Source of the DNA: Henriciella sp.
Lineage (GTDB): Bacteria; Pseudomonadota; Alphaproteobacteria; Caulobacterales; Hyphomonadaceae
NCBI GenBank assembly: GCA_017642885.1
Contig: JAEPOM010000004.1
Location: 124,001-188,000 of the forward strand
DNA: 64,000 nucleotides
Direction: 5' to 3'
The notes under the pieces are model-generated. The model was not told the DNA's origin. It worked only from the letters and a program-made list of their open reading frames with translations, and did no database searches. Positions within the stretch are counted from its first letter, which is position 1, and each line of letters opens with the position of its first letter. Positions 52,703-62,856 of this stretch are shown here, piece after piece. A program made the position numbers and the translations under genes.

Positions 52703-54832
52703 ATGTTATCTGACAACTTCATCACATTCATAGTTCTTGGCCCCGGCCTCGCAGCTTTGATCGCAGGGCTTTTCCAGCGCTTCATTGGCGATCGCGGCGC
52801 GATGGTGGTCACGACTGGAACCGTTGGTCTCGCGGGTCTGCTTTCGATCTATCAGCTATTTGTATACGCGTCCGGAGCGGGCGGTGCAGGCCATGTGGAA
52901 CATGCGTCGCTCGCCGCTGATATGGGCCATGCCAGCGCTTATGTCGGGCAGCACATTATCAAGCTCATGACCTGGATCAGCGTTGGGGATTTCCACGCAG
53001 ACTGGGCGATCCGTGTCGATGCAATGTCGATCGTCATGATGGCCGTGATCACGAGCGTGTCCGGCCTCGTCCACCTGTATAGCTGGGGCTATATGGAAGA
53101 CGATCCGCACAAAGCGCGGTTCTTCGCCTACCTCTCGCTATTCACCTTCACGATGTTGATGCTGGTCACAGCAGATAACTTCATCCAACTGTTCTTCGGC
53201 TGGGAAGGCGTCGGTCTGGCATCGTATCTGTTGATTGGCTTCTGGTATCAGAACAAGGCGCCGAACGATGCTGCGATCAAGGCATTCGTAACCAACCGCG
53301 TCGGCGATTTCGGGCTGGCACTCGGCATCATGGCCGTGTTCCTGGTCTTCGGATCGGTTGAGCTTGAACCCGTGCTGACGGCAATCAAAGAGAATGCTGA
53401 ACTGGTGCCACTGGCGCTGGCAGAAGCCGGGCCCGTGCGTGAGATCGTTGTGCCTTTCCTGGCTTGGGATATCCCGGCCTTAGAACTCATCGGCGTCCTG
53501 CTCTTCATCGGCGCGATGGGGAAATCGGCTCAGTTCTTCCTGCATGTCTGGCTGCCGGATGCGATGGAAGGCCCAACCCCGGTATCTGCGCTCATTCACG
53601 CTGCGACCATGGTCACCGCGGGCGTTTATCTCGTCTGCCTCGTCTCGCCGATTTATGAGTATGCACCTGCAGCCGCGATGATGATCACTGTCGTCGGGGC
53701 CGTAACTGCACTCTACGCGGCAACCGTCGGTATGGCGCAAAACGACATCAAACGCGTCATCGCCTATTCGACCTGCTCGCAGCTTGGCTACATGTTCTTT
53801 GCCGCGGGCGTCGGAGCCTATGAAGCGGCGATGTTCCACCTGTTCACACACGCTTTCTTCAAAGCGTTGCTCTTCCTCGGCGCAGGTTCGGTCATCCATG
53901 GCGCACACCACGAGCAGGACATGCGCAAGATGGGCGGCTTTGCCCGTTTCATGCCTCTGACCTATGGCGCGATGATGATCGGAACGATTGCGATCATCGG
54001 CCTTGGTATCCCGCACGTCTGGGGGCTTTCGGGCTTCTTCTCGAAAGACGCCATCATTGAGACGGCGTTCGCTGGCGGCATGAATGGCGTGCCGTTTGCG
54101 CAGCTCGCATTCTGGTTCGGTCTCGCTGCAGCCTTGCTGACGAGTTTCTATTCCTGGCGTCTGGTTTACATGACGTTCCACGGACCGCGGGCGGAAGTAG
54201 ATCATCACGATCATGACGAAGCCGAAGCGCACGATGATCATGGCCATGAGCACCATCACGGTGATCCACATGAATCGCCTTTGATCATGCTGATCCCACT
54301 CGGTGTGCTCAGCGTAGGGGCGGTTTTTGCCGGTTGGTATTTCTACGACGCTTTCGTTGGCCATGATTACAAAGCGTTCTGGGACGGTGCGATCTATACG
54401 GCCAAGGAGAACACGGTTCTCAAAGACAAGTACAACGTTCCGGAATGGGTATTCTGGGCACCGCTGGTGGTAACCGTGACCGGGTTCGTCCTCGCGACCT
54501 TCACCTATTTGTTCAATCGCGGCGTTGGCGAGCGGATCGCCAAGTCCGGCGGACCGCTGCACAGCCTGTTTGCGAACAAGTGGTATTTTGACGAGCTCTA
54601 CAATGCGACTCTCATCAAAGGATCAGCCTGGCTCGGGAACACGTTCTGGAAAGGCGACAAGAAAGTCGTTGATGGTATAGGACCAGATGGCGTTTCGGCA
54701 CTGGTCCGATGGGGCGCACGACGCATGTCGGCCATGCATACCGGATATCTCTATCATTATGCGTTCGTGATTATCGGGGCTGCCCTGGTCTTCGGCGCAG
54801 TCTTGTTCTGGCGCAGCGGAGGCGCGGGCTAA
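52703..54832 (+). CDS. nuoL: NADH-quinone oxidoreductase subunit L
   Basis: Largest antiporter-like subunit, 709 residues with about 16 helices and the lateral helix at the C-terminus. [40 protein letters not shown] and [13 protein letters not shown] are hallmark regions. A loop at about 500-527 is histidine- and aspartate-rich (ten His in 28 residues, nt 54200-54283), often seen in alphaproteobacterial NuoL and probably on the periplasmic or cytoplasmic surface. TAA overlaps the nuoM ATG. Confidence 0.97.
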   Translation: MLSDNFITFIVLGPGLAALIAGLFQRFIGDRGAMVVTTGTVGLAGLLSIYQLFVYASGAGGAGHVEHASLAADMGHASAYVGQHIIKLMTWISVGDFHADWAIRVDAMSIVMMAVITSVSGLVHLYSWGYMEDDPHKARFFAYLSLFTFTMLMLVTADNFIQLFFGWEGVGLASYLLIGFWYQNKAPNDAAIKAFVTNRVGDFGLALGIMAVFLVFGSVELEPVLTAIKENAELVPLALAEAGPVREIVVPFLAWDIPALELIGVLLFIGAMGKSAQFFLHVWLPDAMEGPTPVSALIHAATMVTAGVYLVCLVSPIYEYAPAAAMMITVVGAVTALYAATVGMAQNDIKRVIAYSTCSQLGYMFFAAGVGAYEAAMFHLFTHAFFKALLFLGAGSVIHGAHHEQDMRKMGGFARFMPLTYGAMMIGTIAIIGLGIPHVWGLSGFFSKDAIIETAFAGGMNGVPFAQLAFWFGLAAALLTSFYSWRLVYMTFHGPRAEVDHHDHDEAEAHDDHGHEHHHGDPHESPLIMLIPLGVLSVGAVFAGWYFYDAFVGHDYKAFWDGAIYTAKENTVLKDKYNVPEWVFWAPLVVTVTGFVLATFTYLFNRGVGERIAKSGGPLHSLFANKWYFDELYNATLIKGSAWLGNTFWKGDKKVVDGIGPDGVSALVRWGARRMSAMHTGYLYHYAFVIIGAALVFGAVLFWRSGGAG

Positions 54833-56322
54833 TGGATTTCCCAATTCTCTCTGCGGTGACGTTCCTGCCGCTTGCAGGCGCGATCCTGATTCTGCTGATC
54901 AAGGCGCTGACAGGTGCCCAGATCCGCGCTGACGGCACAGAAGATGATCGCGTCATGTATGCCGGTCTGCTGTTCTCTGTGGCGACCTTCATCGTCTCGA
55001 TTGTGATGTTCCTGAGCTTTGATCTGAACGGCACAGGGTATCAATTGGTTGAGGAAGTCGATTGGTTCTCGGGCATCAAGTACAAGATGGGCATCGACGG
55101 AATGTCGCTATTGCTCATCCTGTTGACGACCCTGCTGACCCCGATCGCATTGATCGCCAGCATTGGCTCCATCAACAAGCGCCTGACAGAATATGTTGTT
55201 TCCTTCCTGGTGTTGGAAACGTTCATGATCGGCGTGTTCTGCGCCCTCGATCTGGTCGTGTTTTATGTATTCTTTGAAGCTGGCCTCATTCCGATGTTCA
55301 TCATCATCGGTGTCTGGGGCGGCATTGACCGCATCTATGCCAGCTTCAAGTTCTTCCTGTACACGTTGCTTGGCTCGCTCTTCATGCTGGCGGCCGTCGT
55401 TTACATGTATCTGACGGCGGGTACATCTGATGTTGTCCAGCTCGAGCAATACGCGTTCGATCCTGGCGCGCAAACCTGGTTATGGTTGGCGTTCTTTGCG
55501 TCTTTTGCGGTGAAGCTGCCAATGTGGCCGGTGCATACCTGGCTTCCGGACGCACACGTACAGGCGCCAACGGCGGGCTCGGTCATCCTGGCGGGGATCC
55601 TGCTGAAGATGGGTGGCTATGGCTTCCTGCGCTTCAGCTTGCCAATGTTCCCGGATGCGAGCGTCATGTTTCAGCCGTTTGTGTTCACCATATCGGTCAT
55701 TGCGATTGTCTACGCCTCGCTCGTTGCCTGGCGTCAGACAGACATGAAGAAGCTCATCGCCTACTCATCAGTCGCGCATATGGGGTTTGTGACGCTGGGC
55801 ATCTTCTCGTTCACAGAGATCGGCGTCCAAGGCGCGGTGTTCCAGATGCTGAGCCACGGATTGATCTCCGGCGCACTCTTCCTGATTGTCGGCGTCGTTT
55901 ATGACCGGATGCATACAAGAGACATCTCCGCTTATGGTGGGCTGGTCCACCGCATGCCGGTTTACGCGACCTTGTTCATGCTCTTCACAATGGCCAATGT
56001 CGGGCTCCCGGGCACCAGTGGCTTCGTCGGCGAGATCCTGACCATGGTCGGGGCGTTCCAGGCGAATACCTGGGCAGCAGCTGGTGCGGCGCTCGGTGTG
56101 ATTTTCTCAGCGGTCTATATGCTGACGCTCTACCGCCGAACCGTGTTTGGAGAGATTACCAATCCGGAGCTGGAAAACATCCAGGATGTGAATACCAAGG
56201 AACTGATCTGTCTGATCCCTCTGGCGATCGGTACGATCCTGCTCGGTATTCTTCCAAACCTGATTTTTGATATCACGCGTGAGTCATCACTCCACGCCCT
56301 CGCCCAAGTGGCTGGAGGATAA
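54832..56322 (+). CDS. nuoM: NADH-quinone oxidoreductase subunit M
   Basis: Antiporter-like subunit, 496 residues from ATG 54832 (TAATG overlap with nuoL). The proton-pathway residues are in [21 protein letters not shown] (Glu) and [32 protein letters not shown]-type segments (Lys). A longer frame upstream is within nuoL and is not used. Confidence 0.96.
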   Translation: MDFPILSAVTFLPLAGAILILLIKALTGAQIRADGTEDDRVMYAGLLFSVATFIVSIVMFLSFDLNGTGYQLVEEVDWFSGIKYKMGIDGMSLLLILLTTLLTPIALIASIGSINKRLTEYVVSFLVLETFMIGVFCALDLVVFYVFFEAGLIPMFIIIGVWGGIDRIYASFKFFLYTLLGSLFMLAAVVYMYLTAGTSDVVQLEQYAFDPGAQTWLWLAFFASFAVKLPMWPVHTWLPDAHVQAPTAGSVILAGILLKMGGYGFLRFSLPMFPDASVMFQPFVFTISVIAIVYASLVAWRQTDMKKLIAYSSVAHMGFVTLGIFSFTEIGVQGAVFQMLSHGLISGALFLIVGVVYDRMHTRDISAYGGLVHRMPVYATLFMLFTMANVGLPGTSGFVGEILTMVGAFQANTWAAAGAALGVIFSAVYMLTLYRRTVFGEITNPELENIQDVNTKELICLIPLAIGTILLGILPNLIFDITRESSLHALAQVAGG

Positions 56323-56327
56323 GCGGC

Positions 56328-57758
56328 ATGTTTGATCTAGAAACCATTCTGACAGCCATCGCGCCTGAAGTTTTGTTGGCAGCAGCGGGGCTGCTCGGCG
56401 TAACGATTGGGGCGTTTCTGGGCGACCGGTTCAATGGCTTGTCGTTCAAGTTCGGCGCACTTGTCCTGTTCGCCGCTGCTGCGCTGGCCGGATATCACTG
56501 GGAGGGTGGCCGAGCGTTTGACGGCCTGGTGGAAACGTCGAGTTATGCGAATTTCGCCAAAGTGGTGAGTTTCGTGTCCGGCGGGATCGCCTTGTTGATG
56601 GCCGAAGGCTTCCTGCGCCGGCATGAGACGCTGCGCTATGAGTATTCGCTCCTGATCATCTTTGCCGCACTTGGCATGGGGATGATCCTGTCGTCTGCGA
56701 ACTTCATGACGCTTTATCTCGGCGTCGAAACGCTCAGCTTGTCGTCCTACGTCCTTGCCTCGTTCCACAGAGATAGCCCGCGATCATCTGAAGCTGGCCT
56801 GAAATACTTCGTCCTCGGCGCTCTGGCGTCTGGCCTTTTGCTATATGGCATGTCGCTCGTTTATGGGTTCTCTGGAAGCACAAGCTACGAAATCGTGGCA
56901 GAGGCAGAGCCGACAATGGGGCTGTTGTTCGGCATGGTGTTGATGATTACGGGCCTCGCGTTCAAAGTCTCGGCCGCGCCGATGCATGTCTGGACGCCGG
57001 ATGTCTATGAAGGCTCACCGAGCCCGGTTGTCGCGTTCTTTGCAACCGCGCCGAAAATGGCCAGCATGGTTGTGTTCGCGATTGTCTTGTACACAGCATT
57101 CCCGCAGGTGACGGCATTTGAAAACTGGCAGGTCATTGTCGGCATCATCGCGGCCGCATCGATGATTGTCGGCGCGTTTGGTGCGTTGCCACAAACCAAT
57201 CTCAAGCGTCTGTTAGGTTACTCGTCGATCGCCAATATGGGATACGCGCTTGTGGCCGTCGCTGCTGGCGTTCAGTACGGCGCTGGTTCGCTTCTCATCT
57301 TCATGACGGCATATGTCATTGCCTCGCTTGGCCTCTTCGGAGGGGTGCTCTCTATGCGCCGCGAAGGGGGCATGGTCGAGGACATCAACGAACTCGCTGG
57401 ATTGGTTCGCCGTCAGCCTGGACTCGCAAGCGCATTGACGCTCTTGCTGGTGTCGGTATCCGGGTTCCCATTGGCCTTTGGCTTCCTGGGTAAGCTCGCA
57501 GTGATCCAGGCCGGTGTAAGTTCGGGGATGTGGCCGCTGGTCATCATTCTGGTGCTGAGCTCAGTCATTGCGATGTACTACTATCTTCGGATCGTGAAGA
57601 TCATGTGGTTCGACGAACAGGCGGAGGATTTTGAGCCTGTCGATGGATGGGTGACAACGACCGTATATATTTCTGCTCTTGTCAGTGTGGCACTTCTGAT
57701 CTTCGTCGCACCGTTTAGTGAGCTCGCCGAAACGGTCGCAGCAGGCCTGATCTCGTGA
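56328..57758 (+). CDS. nuoN: NADH-quinone oxidoreductase subunit N
   Basis: Antiporter-like subunit, 476 residues. [38 protein letters not shown] and [15 protein letters not shown] are family segments. Last complex I gene. The stop overlaps the birA GTG by 4 nt, so the operon continues. Confidence 0.96.
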   Translation: MFDLETILTAIAPEVLLAAAGLLGVTIGAFLGDRFNGLSFKFGALVLFAAAALAGYHWEGGRAFDGLVETSSYANFAKVVSFVSGGIALLMAEGFLRRHETLRYEYSLLIIFAALGMGMILSSANFMTLYLGVETLSLSSYVLASFHRDSPRSSEAGLKYFVLGALASGLLLYGMSLVYGFSGSTSYEIVAEAEPTMGLLFGMVLMITGLAFKVSAAPMHVWTPDVYEGSPSPVVAFFATAPKMASMVVFAIVLYTAFPQVTAFENWQVIVGIIAAASMIVGAFGALPQTNLKRLLGYSSIANMGYALVAVAAGVQYGAGSLLIFMTAYVIASLGLFGGVLSMRREGGMVEDINELAGLVRRQPGLASALTLLLVSVSGFPLAFGFLGKLAVIQAGVSSGMWPLVIILVLSSVIAMYYYLRIVKIMWFDEQAEDFEPVDGWVTTTVYISALVSVALLIFVAPFSELAETVAAGLIS

Positions 57759-58495
57759 TCCATAGCGCGCCAGTTTACTGGTACGACGAAATTGATAGCA
57801 CCAGCGAAGAAGCGAAACGTCGCGCCCGAGCGGGTGAAACTTCGCCTGTGTGGATTGCCGCGCGCCAGCAAACAGCGGGACGCGGACGCCTCGGTCGGAA
57901 CTGGATTTCCCCAACGGGCAATCTGTTTGTTACCGTCCTTTTTCCCGAACCTGGCGGGTTAAGTATCGCGAGCCGGATACCATTTGCAGCGGCGCTGGCT
58001 GTTCATGACGCTTGTTCAAATGCGCTGCCGGATCTCGGGGCGAAGTTGAAATGGCCCAATGATGTGCGGATCAATGGCGCCAAGATTTGCGGCATCCTGA
58101 CGGAGACCGGAGATTCGAATGGCGTGACGTGGATCGCGCTGGGTATGGGGATCAACATCCAGCACGCGCCTGAAGTGACGGAGCAATCCTCGACCTCTTT
58201 GAGACAAGAAGGTGCCTCCCCAGGTCTAATGCCTGAGCATGTCCTGGAGGACTTGAAGTCGAGCCTTGACCAACGGGTGGCCCAGGCACGTAACGATTTT
58301 GAGCGGTTGCTCGAAGACTGGCTGCGTCACGCGGAGGGCCTCGGTCAGAGTATTGAGGCAGGACCTAAAGACAGCCGGCTGCGAGGTGTCTTCGAAGGAT
58401 TGGCAGCCGATGGCGGCCTGAACTTGCGTTTGCCCGATGGCTCGAGACAGACCATAAGGGCCGGTGATGTAGAATTGGTGAGGCAAGTAGACTGA
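57755..58495 (+). CDS. birA: Biotin-[acetyl-CoA-carboxylase] ligase
   Basis: Attaches biotin to the carrier protein of acetyl-CoA carboxylase. 246 residues, GTG start. It lacks the DNA-binding N-terminal domain of E. coli BirA, so it is a ligase only. The active-site loop [20 protein letters not shown] and [20 protein letters not shown] are intact, and the small C-terminal domain follows (about 195-246). The position between nuoN and coaX is common in alphaproteobacteria. Confidence 0.95.
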   Translation: MIHSAPVYWYDEIDSTSEEAKRRARAGETSPVWIAARQQTAGRGRLGRNWISPTGNLFVTVLFPEPGGLSIASRIPFAAALAVHDACSNALPDLGAKLKWPNDVRINGAKICGILTETGDSNGVTWIALGMGINIQHAPEVTEQSSTSLRQEGASPGLMPEHVLEDLKSSLDQRVAQARNDFERLLEDWLRHAEGLGQSIEAGPKDSRLRGVFEGLAADGGLNLRLPDGSRQTIRAGDVELVRQVD

Positions 58496-59268
58496 TGCTT
58501 TTGGTCATTGATGTCGGCAATACAAACACGGTGTTTGCGCTCCACGATGGTGAGAGCTGGCGCGCGAGCTGGCGAAGCTCTACCGATGCGACACGCACCG
58601 CGGATGATCACGCCGTGTGGCTCGGTACGTTGATGCGCGTTGATGGCTTGGATTTGAAACATATCACGGGCTGTATCATCTCCACCGTTGTGCCGCAGGC
58701 AAAGTTCAATTTTCGGAATTTGTCCCGGAGGTATTTCGACGCTGAGCCGTTATTCGTGGGGGACCCAGAAGTTATGCTCGGTGTTCCAATCCGCATCCGG
58801 CGACCGGAACAGGTCGGTGCGGACCGTCTTGTTGCGGCGATTGGCGCACATCAACTGTATCAAGGTGCGAAGATCGTGATTGATAGCGGCACGGCCACGA
58901 CGTTTGACATTGTCGGTCCGGATGGCGGGTTTGAGGGCGGTATCATTTCGCCCGGTATCAACCTTTCAATGCGGGCTCTGCACGACGCCGCAGCGCAACT
59001 TCCGCGCATCGCGATCCAAAAGCCTGCTCAGGTCATCGGCCAGGACACGGTCTCGGCGATGCAGTCTGGAATATTCTGGGGCTATGTCGATCTCATCGAC
59101 GGCCTCGTGCGCCGCGTGACGGCTGAATACGGCTCACCTCTCACGGTGATTGCGACCGGCGGCGTCGCCTCGCTCTTTGAGGGCGCGAGTGAAACGATAG
59201 AGAAATTCGATCAGAGCTTGATGGAGGTAGGCTTGTTGGAAGTCTATCGCCGCAACAAGAAAGACTAA
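58495..59268 (+). CDS. coaX: Type III pantothenate kinase
   Basis: First step of CoA synthesis. 257 residues. Actin-like fold: [15 protein letters not shown] at the N-terminus (Asp and Gly phosphate loop), [16 protein letters not shown] near 104-119 with the catalytic aspartate, and [12 protein letters not shown]. The start overlaps the birA stop by one base; RNase J follows immediately after its TAA. Confidence 0.95.
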   Translation: MLLVIDVGNTNTVFALHDGESWRASWRSSTDATRTADDHAVWLGTLMRVDGLDLKHITGCIISTVVPQAKFNFRNLSRRYFDAEPLFVGDPEVMLGVPIRIRRPEQVGADRLVAAIGAHQLYQGAKIVIDSGTATTFDIVGPDGGFEGGIISPGINLSMRALHDAAAQLPRIAIQKPAQVIGQDTVSAMQSGIFWGYVDLIDGLVRRVTAEYGSPLTVIATGGVASLFEGASETIEKFDQSLMEVGLLEVYRRNKKD

Positions 59269-60963
59269 ATGGGGCGCATGAGCAAAACCAAAGACGCCGA
59301 ACTCGTCTTCCTGCCTTTAGGTGGATGTGGCGAAATCGGCATGAACTTGAACGCGTATGGCTATGGCCCCGCGGATGACCGGCGCTGGATTCTTATCGAT
59401 GTTGGCGTGACGTTCGGCGGTGAAGATACGCCCGGGATCGATCTGATCACGCCAGATCCAGCGTTTCTGGAGGATCAGGGGGATCGGATCGATGCGATCT
59501 TCCTGACCCATGCGCATGAGGATCATATTGGGGCGATCGGCCTGCTTCTGCCGCGGCTGCAAACTAAAGCGCCAATCTATGCGACGCCATTCACTGCGCA
59601 CCTGGCGCAGGTCAAACTGATTGAGCGGGGGCAAAAAAATACCAGCATCAATGTCATTCCCCTTGGCGCAGAGGTCGAGGCCGGGCCCTTTAAGGTGCGC
59701 TATATTACCCTGACGCACTCTATTCCAGAACCAAACGCGCTGGCGCTCGAAACGCCGCTCGGGACCATCTTGCACACTGGAGACTGGAAGATTGATCCTG
59801 ATCCGCAGCTTGGTGCAGAAACGGACATCGAGGCGTTGTCGCAGCTTGGCGACGACGGTGTGCTCGCGATGGTTTGCGACAGCACCAATGTCTTCGTCGA
59901 AGGAGAGAGCGGTTCCGAAGGAGTTGTGCGTGATAATCTGATCAAGCTGATCGGATCGCTAACGGGGCGGGTTGCTGTGACAACATTTGCCTCCAATGTG
60001 GCGCGCGTGGCGAGCGTTATTGAGGCGGCGCGACAGGCGGGCAGAAGTGTCTGTCTGGTTGGGCGTAGTATGCACAAGATTACCGATGCCGCTGTCGCGA
60101 CCGGCGTTATCAAGGATATGCCTGATCTGATCAGCGAAGATCAGGCAGGCAGCCTGCCCGACGATAATCTGCTCTTCCTCTGCACGGGGTCGCAAGGCGA
60201 GTCGCGCGCCGCTCTCGGCCGGATATCTCGTGATGATCACCGTCATATCAGTCTCGGCGAGGGCGACACGGTTGTGTTCTCCAGTCGCGTCATTCCCGGC
60301 AATGAGAAGGGCATTTTCGACATGCAAAATGCCCTGGCGGAGAAAGGCGTTCGGATCATCAGCGATAAGATGACGGATGGCCCGATCCACGTCTCAGGCC
60401 ATCCGGCTCGCGACGAATTACGCCGGATGTATCAATGGGTGCGTCCCAAGATTTCCGTACCGGTGCATGGCGAACGACGACACATCGTTGAGCATGCGGC
60501 CTATGCAAGGAGTTTGCAGGTCAGCGAAGCCGTAACACCGCGAAACGGTGATCTGATCCGGCTCGCACCGGGCGCCGCAAAAGTCATCGACAATGTCCCG
60601 AATGGCCGACTGTATCTTGATGGCAATCGACTGGTGCCGGCTGAAAGTGAAGGTATCCGCGAGCGCCGGGCGCTATCCAATTGGGGTTATGTCAGTGTTG
60701 CAGTCGCGTTTGATGAGAATGGCGATCTCGTTGATGGACCGCTTCTCACCGCGCGCGGATTGTCGGAAACCGACGGCAGTACAGCGGATGAAAGCCTTAT
60801 AGATGTTGATGAAGCCGTTGAAGAGGCGGTCAACAAGATGAAACGCCGTAGACGCCTGGAAGACGAAGAGGTCGAGCGCACGCTGACCCGCGCCGTTAAA
60901 AAGGCATGCGAAAAGACGTTCGGTCGCAAGCCGCTCGTCGATGTGAGTGTGCTAAGGGTCTGA
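59269..60963 (+). CDS. rnj: Ribonuclease J
   Basis: Metallo-beta-lactamase exo/endoribonuclease for RNA maturation and decay. 564 residues. Zinc motif THAHEDHIGAI (HxHxDH) near 80-90, HTGDWKIDPDP, VCDSTN and the beta-CASP domain; HxSGH motif (HVSGHPARDEL) near 375-385 and the VHGERRH region. The start could be ATG 59269 or ATG 59278 (MSKTK). Alphaproteobacterial RNase J participates in 16S/23S rRNA 5' trimming. Confidence 0.95.
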   Translation: MGRMSKTKDAELVFLPLGGCGEIGMNLNAYGYGPADDRRWILIDVGVTFGGEDTPGIDLITPDPAFLEDQGDRIDAIFLTHAHEDHIGAIGLLLPRLQTKAPIYATPFTAHLAQVKLIERGQKNTSINVIPLGAEVEAGPFKVRYITLTHSIPEPNALALETPLGTILHTGDWKIDPDPQLGAETDIEALSQLGDDGVLAMVCDSTNVFVEGESGSEGVVRDNLIKLIGSLTGRVAVTTFASNVARVASVIEAARQAGRSVCLVGRSMHKITDAAVATGVIKDMPDLISEDQAGSLPDDNLLFLCTGSQGESRAALGRISRDDHRHISLGEGDTVVFSSRVIPGNEKGIFDMQNALAEKGVRIISDKMTDGPIHVSGHPARDELRRMYQWVRPKISVPVHGERRHIVEHAAYARSLQVSEAVTPRNGDLIRLAPGAAKVIDNVPNGRLYLDGNRLVPAESEGIRERRALSNWGYVSVAVAFDENGDLVDGPLLTARGLSETDGSTADESLIDVDEAVEEAVNKMKRRRRLEDEEVERTLTRAVKKACEKTFGRKPLVDVSVLRV

Positions 60964-60978
60964 TCAAGGAGAAACACG

Positions 60979-61410
60979 ATGTCTGAGTTCAAAATTGGTC
61001 CGCTCAATCATGTCGGTGTCGCAGTGCCAGATATCGAGGAAGCTATGGAGACGTATCGGACGCTCTATGGTGCCAGCGATATCACAGAGCCGTTCGATAT
61101 GCCGGCGCAGGGCGTGAAAGTGTGTTTCGTCAATCTTCCGAATAGCCAGATCGAGTTGATTGAGCCGCTGAATGAGCAAAGCCCGATCCACAACTTCATC
61201 GCCAAGAATCCAAAAGGCGGGCAGCATCACGTCTGCTTCGAAGTTGACGACATCAATGAAGCAGTTGTGTTTATGAAAGATCGCGGTGCCACCGTGTTGG
61301 GCGAGCCGCGTATCGGGGCACACGGAACGATGATCATATTCATCCATCCAAAGAACTCTAATGGCGTGCTGGTAGAGTTGATGGAGACGCCAAAAGACGA
61401 GGCGCACTAG
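60979..61410 (+). CDS. mce: Methylmalonyl-CoA epimerase
   Basis: Interconverts the two methylmalonyl-CoA stereoisomers in propionate/branched-chain amino acid breakdown. 143 residues. VOC fold with metal ligands His in LNHVGVAVPDIEEAM, His in GGQHHVCFEV and Glu in GVLVELMETP. AAGGAGAAA Shine-Dalgarno upstream. The partner mutase and carboxylase are not in the window; linkage to rnj is typical of alphaproteobacteria. Confidence 0.94.
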   Translation: MSEFKIGPLNHVGVAVPDIEEAMETYRTLYGASDITEPFDMPAQGVKVCFVNLPNSQIELIEPLNEQSPIHNFIAKNPKGGQHHVCFEVDDINEAVVFMKDRGATVLGEPRIGAHGTMIIFIHPKNSNGVLVELMETPKDEAH

Positions 61411-61650
61411 ATGGACCCGGTCGGCGCCATTGTCGTTTTTGTGATTTCCTGGTGGCTCAGCTTTTTCTGTGTCCTGCCAATCGGCGTCCGAGGTCAGTTC
61501 GAAGATGATGGCGACGTGGTGGACGGCACCGATGAGGGTGCACCCAAGGAACCAATGCTAAAGAAAAAAGCGCTTTGGGCGACGTTCGGAGCGATCGGGC
61601 TAACTGTGATCGCCCACTTTATCGTGGTGCCGTGGCTAGCCGCCAGCTGA
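61411..61650 (+). CDS. DUF1467 family small membrane protein
   Basis: 79 residues with two helices (about 5-22 and 55-75) and an acidic loop (FEDDGDVVDGTDEGAP). The motif WWLSFFCVLPIGVRGQ is the signature of the family found almost only in alphaproteobacteria, of unknown function. It starts directly after the mce stop. Its 3' end overlaps the convergent argE by 15 bp. Confidence 0.92.
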   Translation: MDPVGAIVVFVISWWLSFFCVLPIGVRGQFEDDGDVVDGTDEGAPKEPMLKKKALWATFGAIGLTVIAHFIVVPWLAAS

Positions 61651-62799
61651 CAAACGACTGACGAGTTTTTCGAAAATCGAGACACCTTGCTCGAGCTGTG
61701 CCGGGTCGATGAACTCGTTCGGCTTATGGGCCTGGTCAATTGAACCCGGGCCGCAGATTACGGACGCGAGTCCGGCAGCGTGGAACTGGCCCGCCTCGGT
61801 GGCATAGGCGACGGCTCTCAAAGCATTGTCGCCGGTCAGCGCGCGGACCAGGATTTCGGCTGCGTTTTCAGGGTCTGGTGCCAGAGGAGGAACGTTTGCG
61901 ATGCGGTGAATGTCGATCCCACAACCGGAAAACTGAGCTTTCATAGCTTGGTCGGCCTGTTTAACGGCGTCGAAAAACGGTTGGAGAATTTCGTCGGGAT
62001 CGAAACCGGGCGGACAGCGCAAATCAAAGCCGAAATGGCAATGCCGCGCCAGAATATTGTGGGCTGTGCCACCCCGGATCTCGCCAATTGTCAGGGTCGG
62101 ATAGGGTGGATCGAAAGGGGAGTCCGCGCTGCCTTGTTGAGTCAGATTGCGTTCGATTCCGCGCAACACACCCATCAGATCGACCGCTATAGCGTTTGCA
62201 GACACGCCAAGATGCGGCTGACTCGAATGCGCCTCGTGGCCATAGACATCGACATCGGTGACCATGATCCCCTTATTGCCGGACACGACTGTCCATAAGG
62301 AGGGTTCACCGACCCAGATAGCGTCTGGCCGCGCGCCGTGTTCAACCAGTTGAGCGATCATTTCGGGCGCACCCTGGCAACCGACTTCTTCGTCATAAGA
62401 GAAGGCGAAATGGATTGGTTTGCTGAGATTCAGCTTCGCGAATTCGGGAGCGAAGGCGAGGCACAGTGCGATGAAGCCCTTCATGTCACATGAACCTCGG
62501 CCATAGAGCAGGCCGTCGCGCTCCGACAGTGTAAACGGATCTGAGTGCCAATCTTGACCGTCAACCGGCACCACGTCTGTATGCCCGGAGAGAACGATCC
62601 CACCAGGGGTATCAGGCCCGATACGGACCCAGAGGTTTGCCTTTGTACCTTCAGCGTTCGGAATGCGGCGACAGACTGCACCGATCGGTTCGAGTTTGGC
62701 TTCGACCCATTCGATCAAGGCCAGGTTGGAAAGACGGGACGTCGTGTCGAAAGCGATCAGCTGAGCCAGCACATCGCGGACAATTGGATAGGTGCTCAT
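61636..62799 (-). CDS. argE: Acetylornithine deacetylase
   Basis: Releases ornithine from N-acetylornithine in arginine synthesis. 387 residues, M20 family. Zinc ligands in SGHTDVVPVDG and GRGSCDMKGFIA, with the catalytic glutamate pair in SYDEEVGCQGAPE. The lid/dimerisation domain spans about 180-290. ArgE versus succinyl-diaminopimelate desuccinylase is hard to separate by eye; the SCDMKG and GHTDVV forms favour ArgE. Confidence 0.88.
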   Translation of the reverse strand: MSTYPIVRDVLAQLIAFDTTSRLSNLALIEWVEAKLEPIGAVCRRIPNAEGTKANLWVRIGPDTPGGIVLSGHTDVVPVDGQDWHSDPFTLSERDGLLYGRGSCDMKGFIALCLAFAPEFAKLNLSKPIHFAFSYDEEVGCQGAPEMIAQLVEHGARPDAIWVGEPSLWTVVSGNKGIMVTDVDVYGHEAHSSQPHLGVSANAIAVDLMGVLRGIERNLTQQGSADSPFDPPYPTLTIGEIRGGTAHNILARHCHFGFDLRCPPGFDPDEILQPFFDAVKQADQAMKAQFSGCGIDIHRIANVPPLAPDPENAAEILVRALTGDNALRAVAYATEAGQFHAAGLASVICGPGSIDQAHKPNEFIDPAQLEQGVSIFEKLVSRLSAGG

Positions 62800-62856
62800 G
62801 ACTGCGGTCTATCGCTCAGCCAGTGAGCGGACGCAATGGCTATCGTATCGGCTTGA

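Noticed and set aside
54199-54290. Repetitive His/Asp codons in nuoL as a possible tandem repeat or CRISPR-like array
   Set aside because: Codons are irregular with no repeat unit or spacers; it is a low-complexity protein loop.
53480-54562. Long open frame (360 codons) on the minus strand inside nuoL
   Set aside because: It is antisense to a certain nuoL gene; the composition (many Asp, Glu, Arg and His) is that of an antisense shadow in GC-rich DNA, with no family motif.
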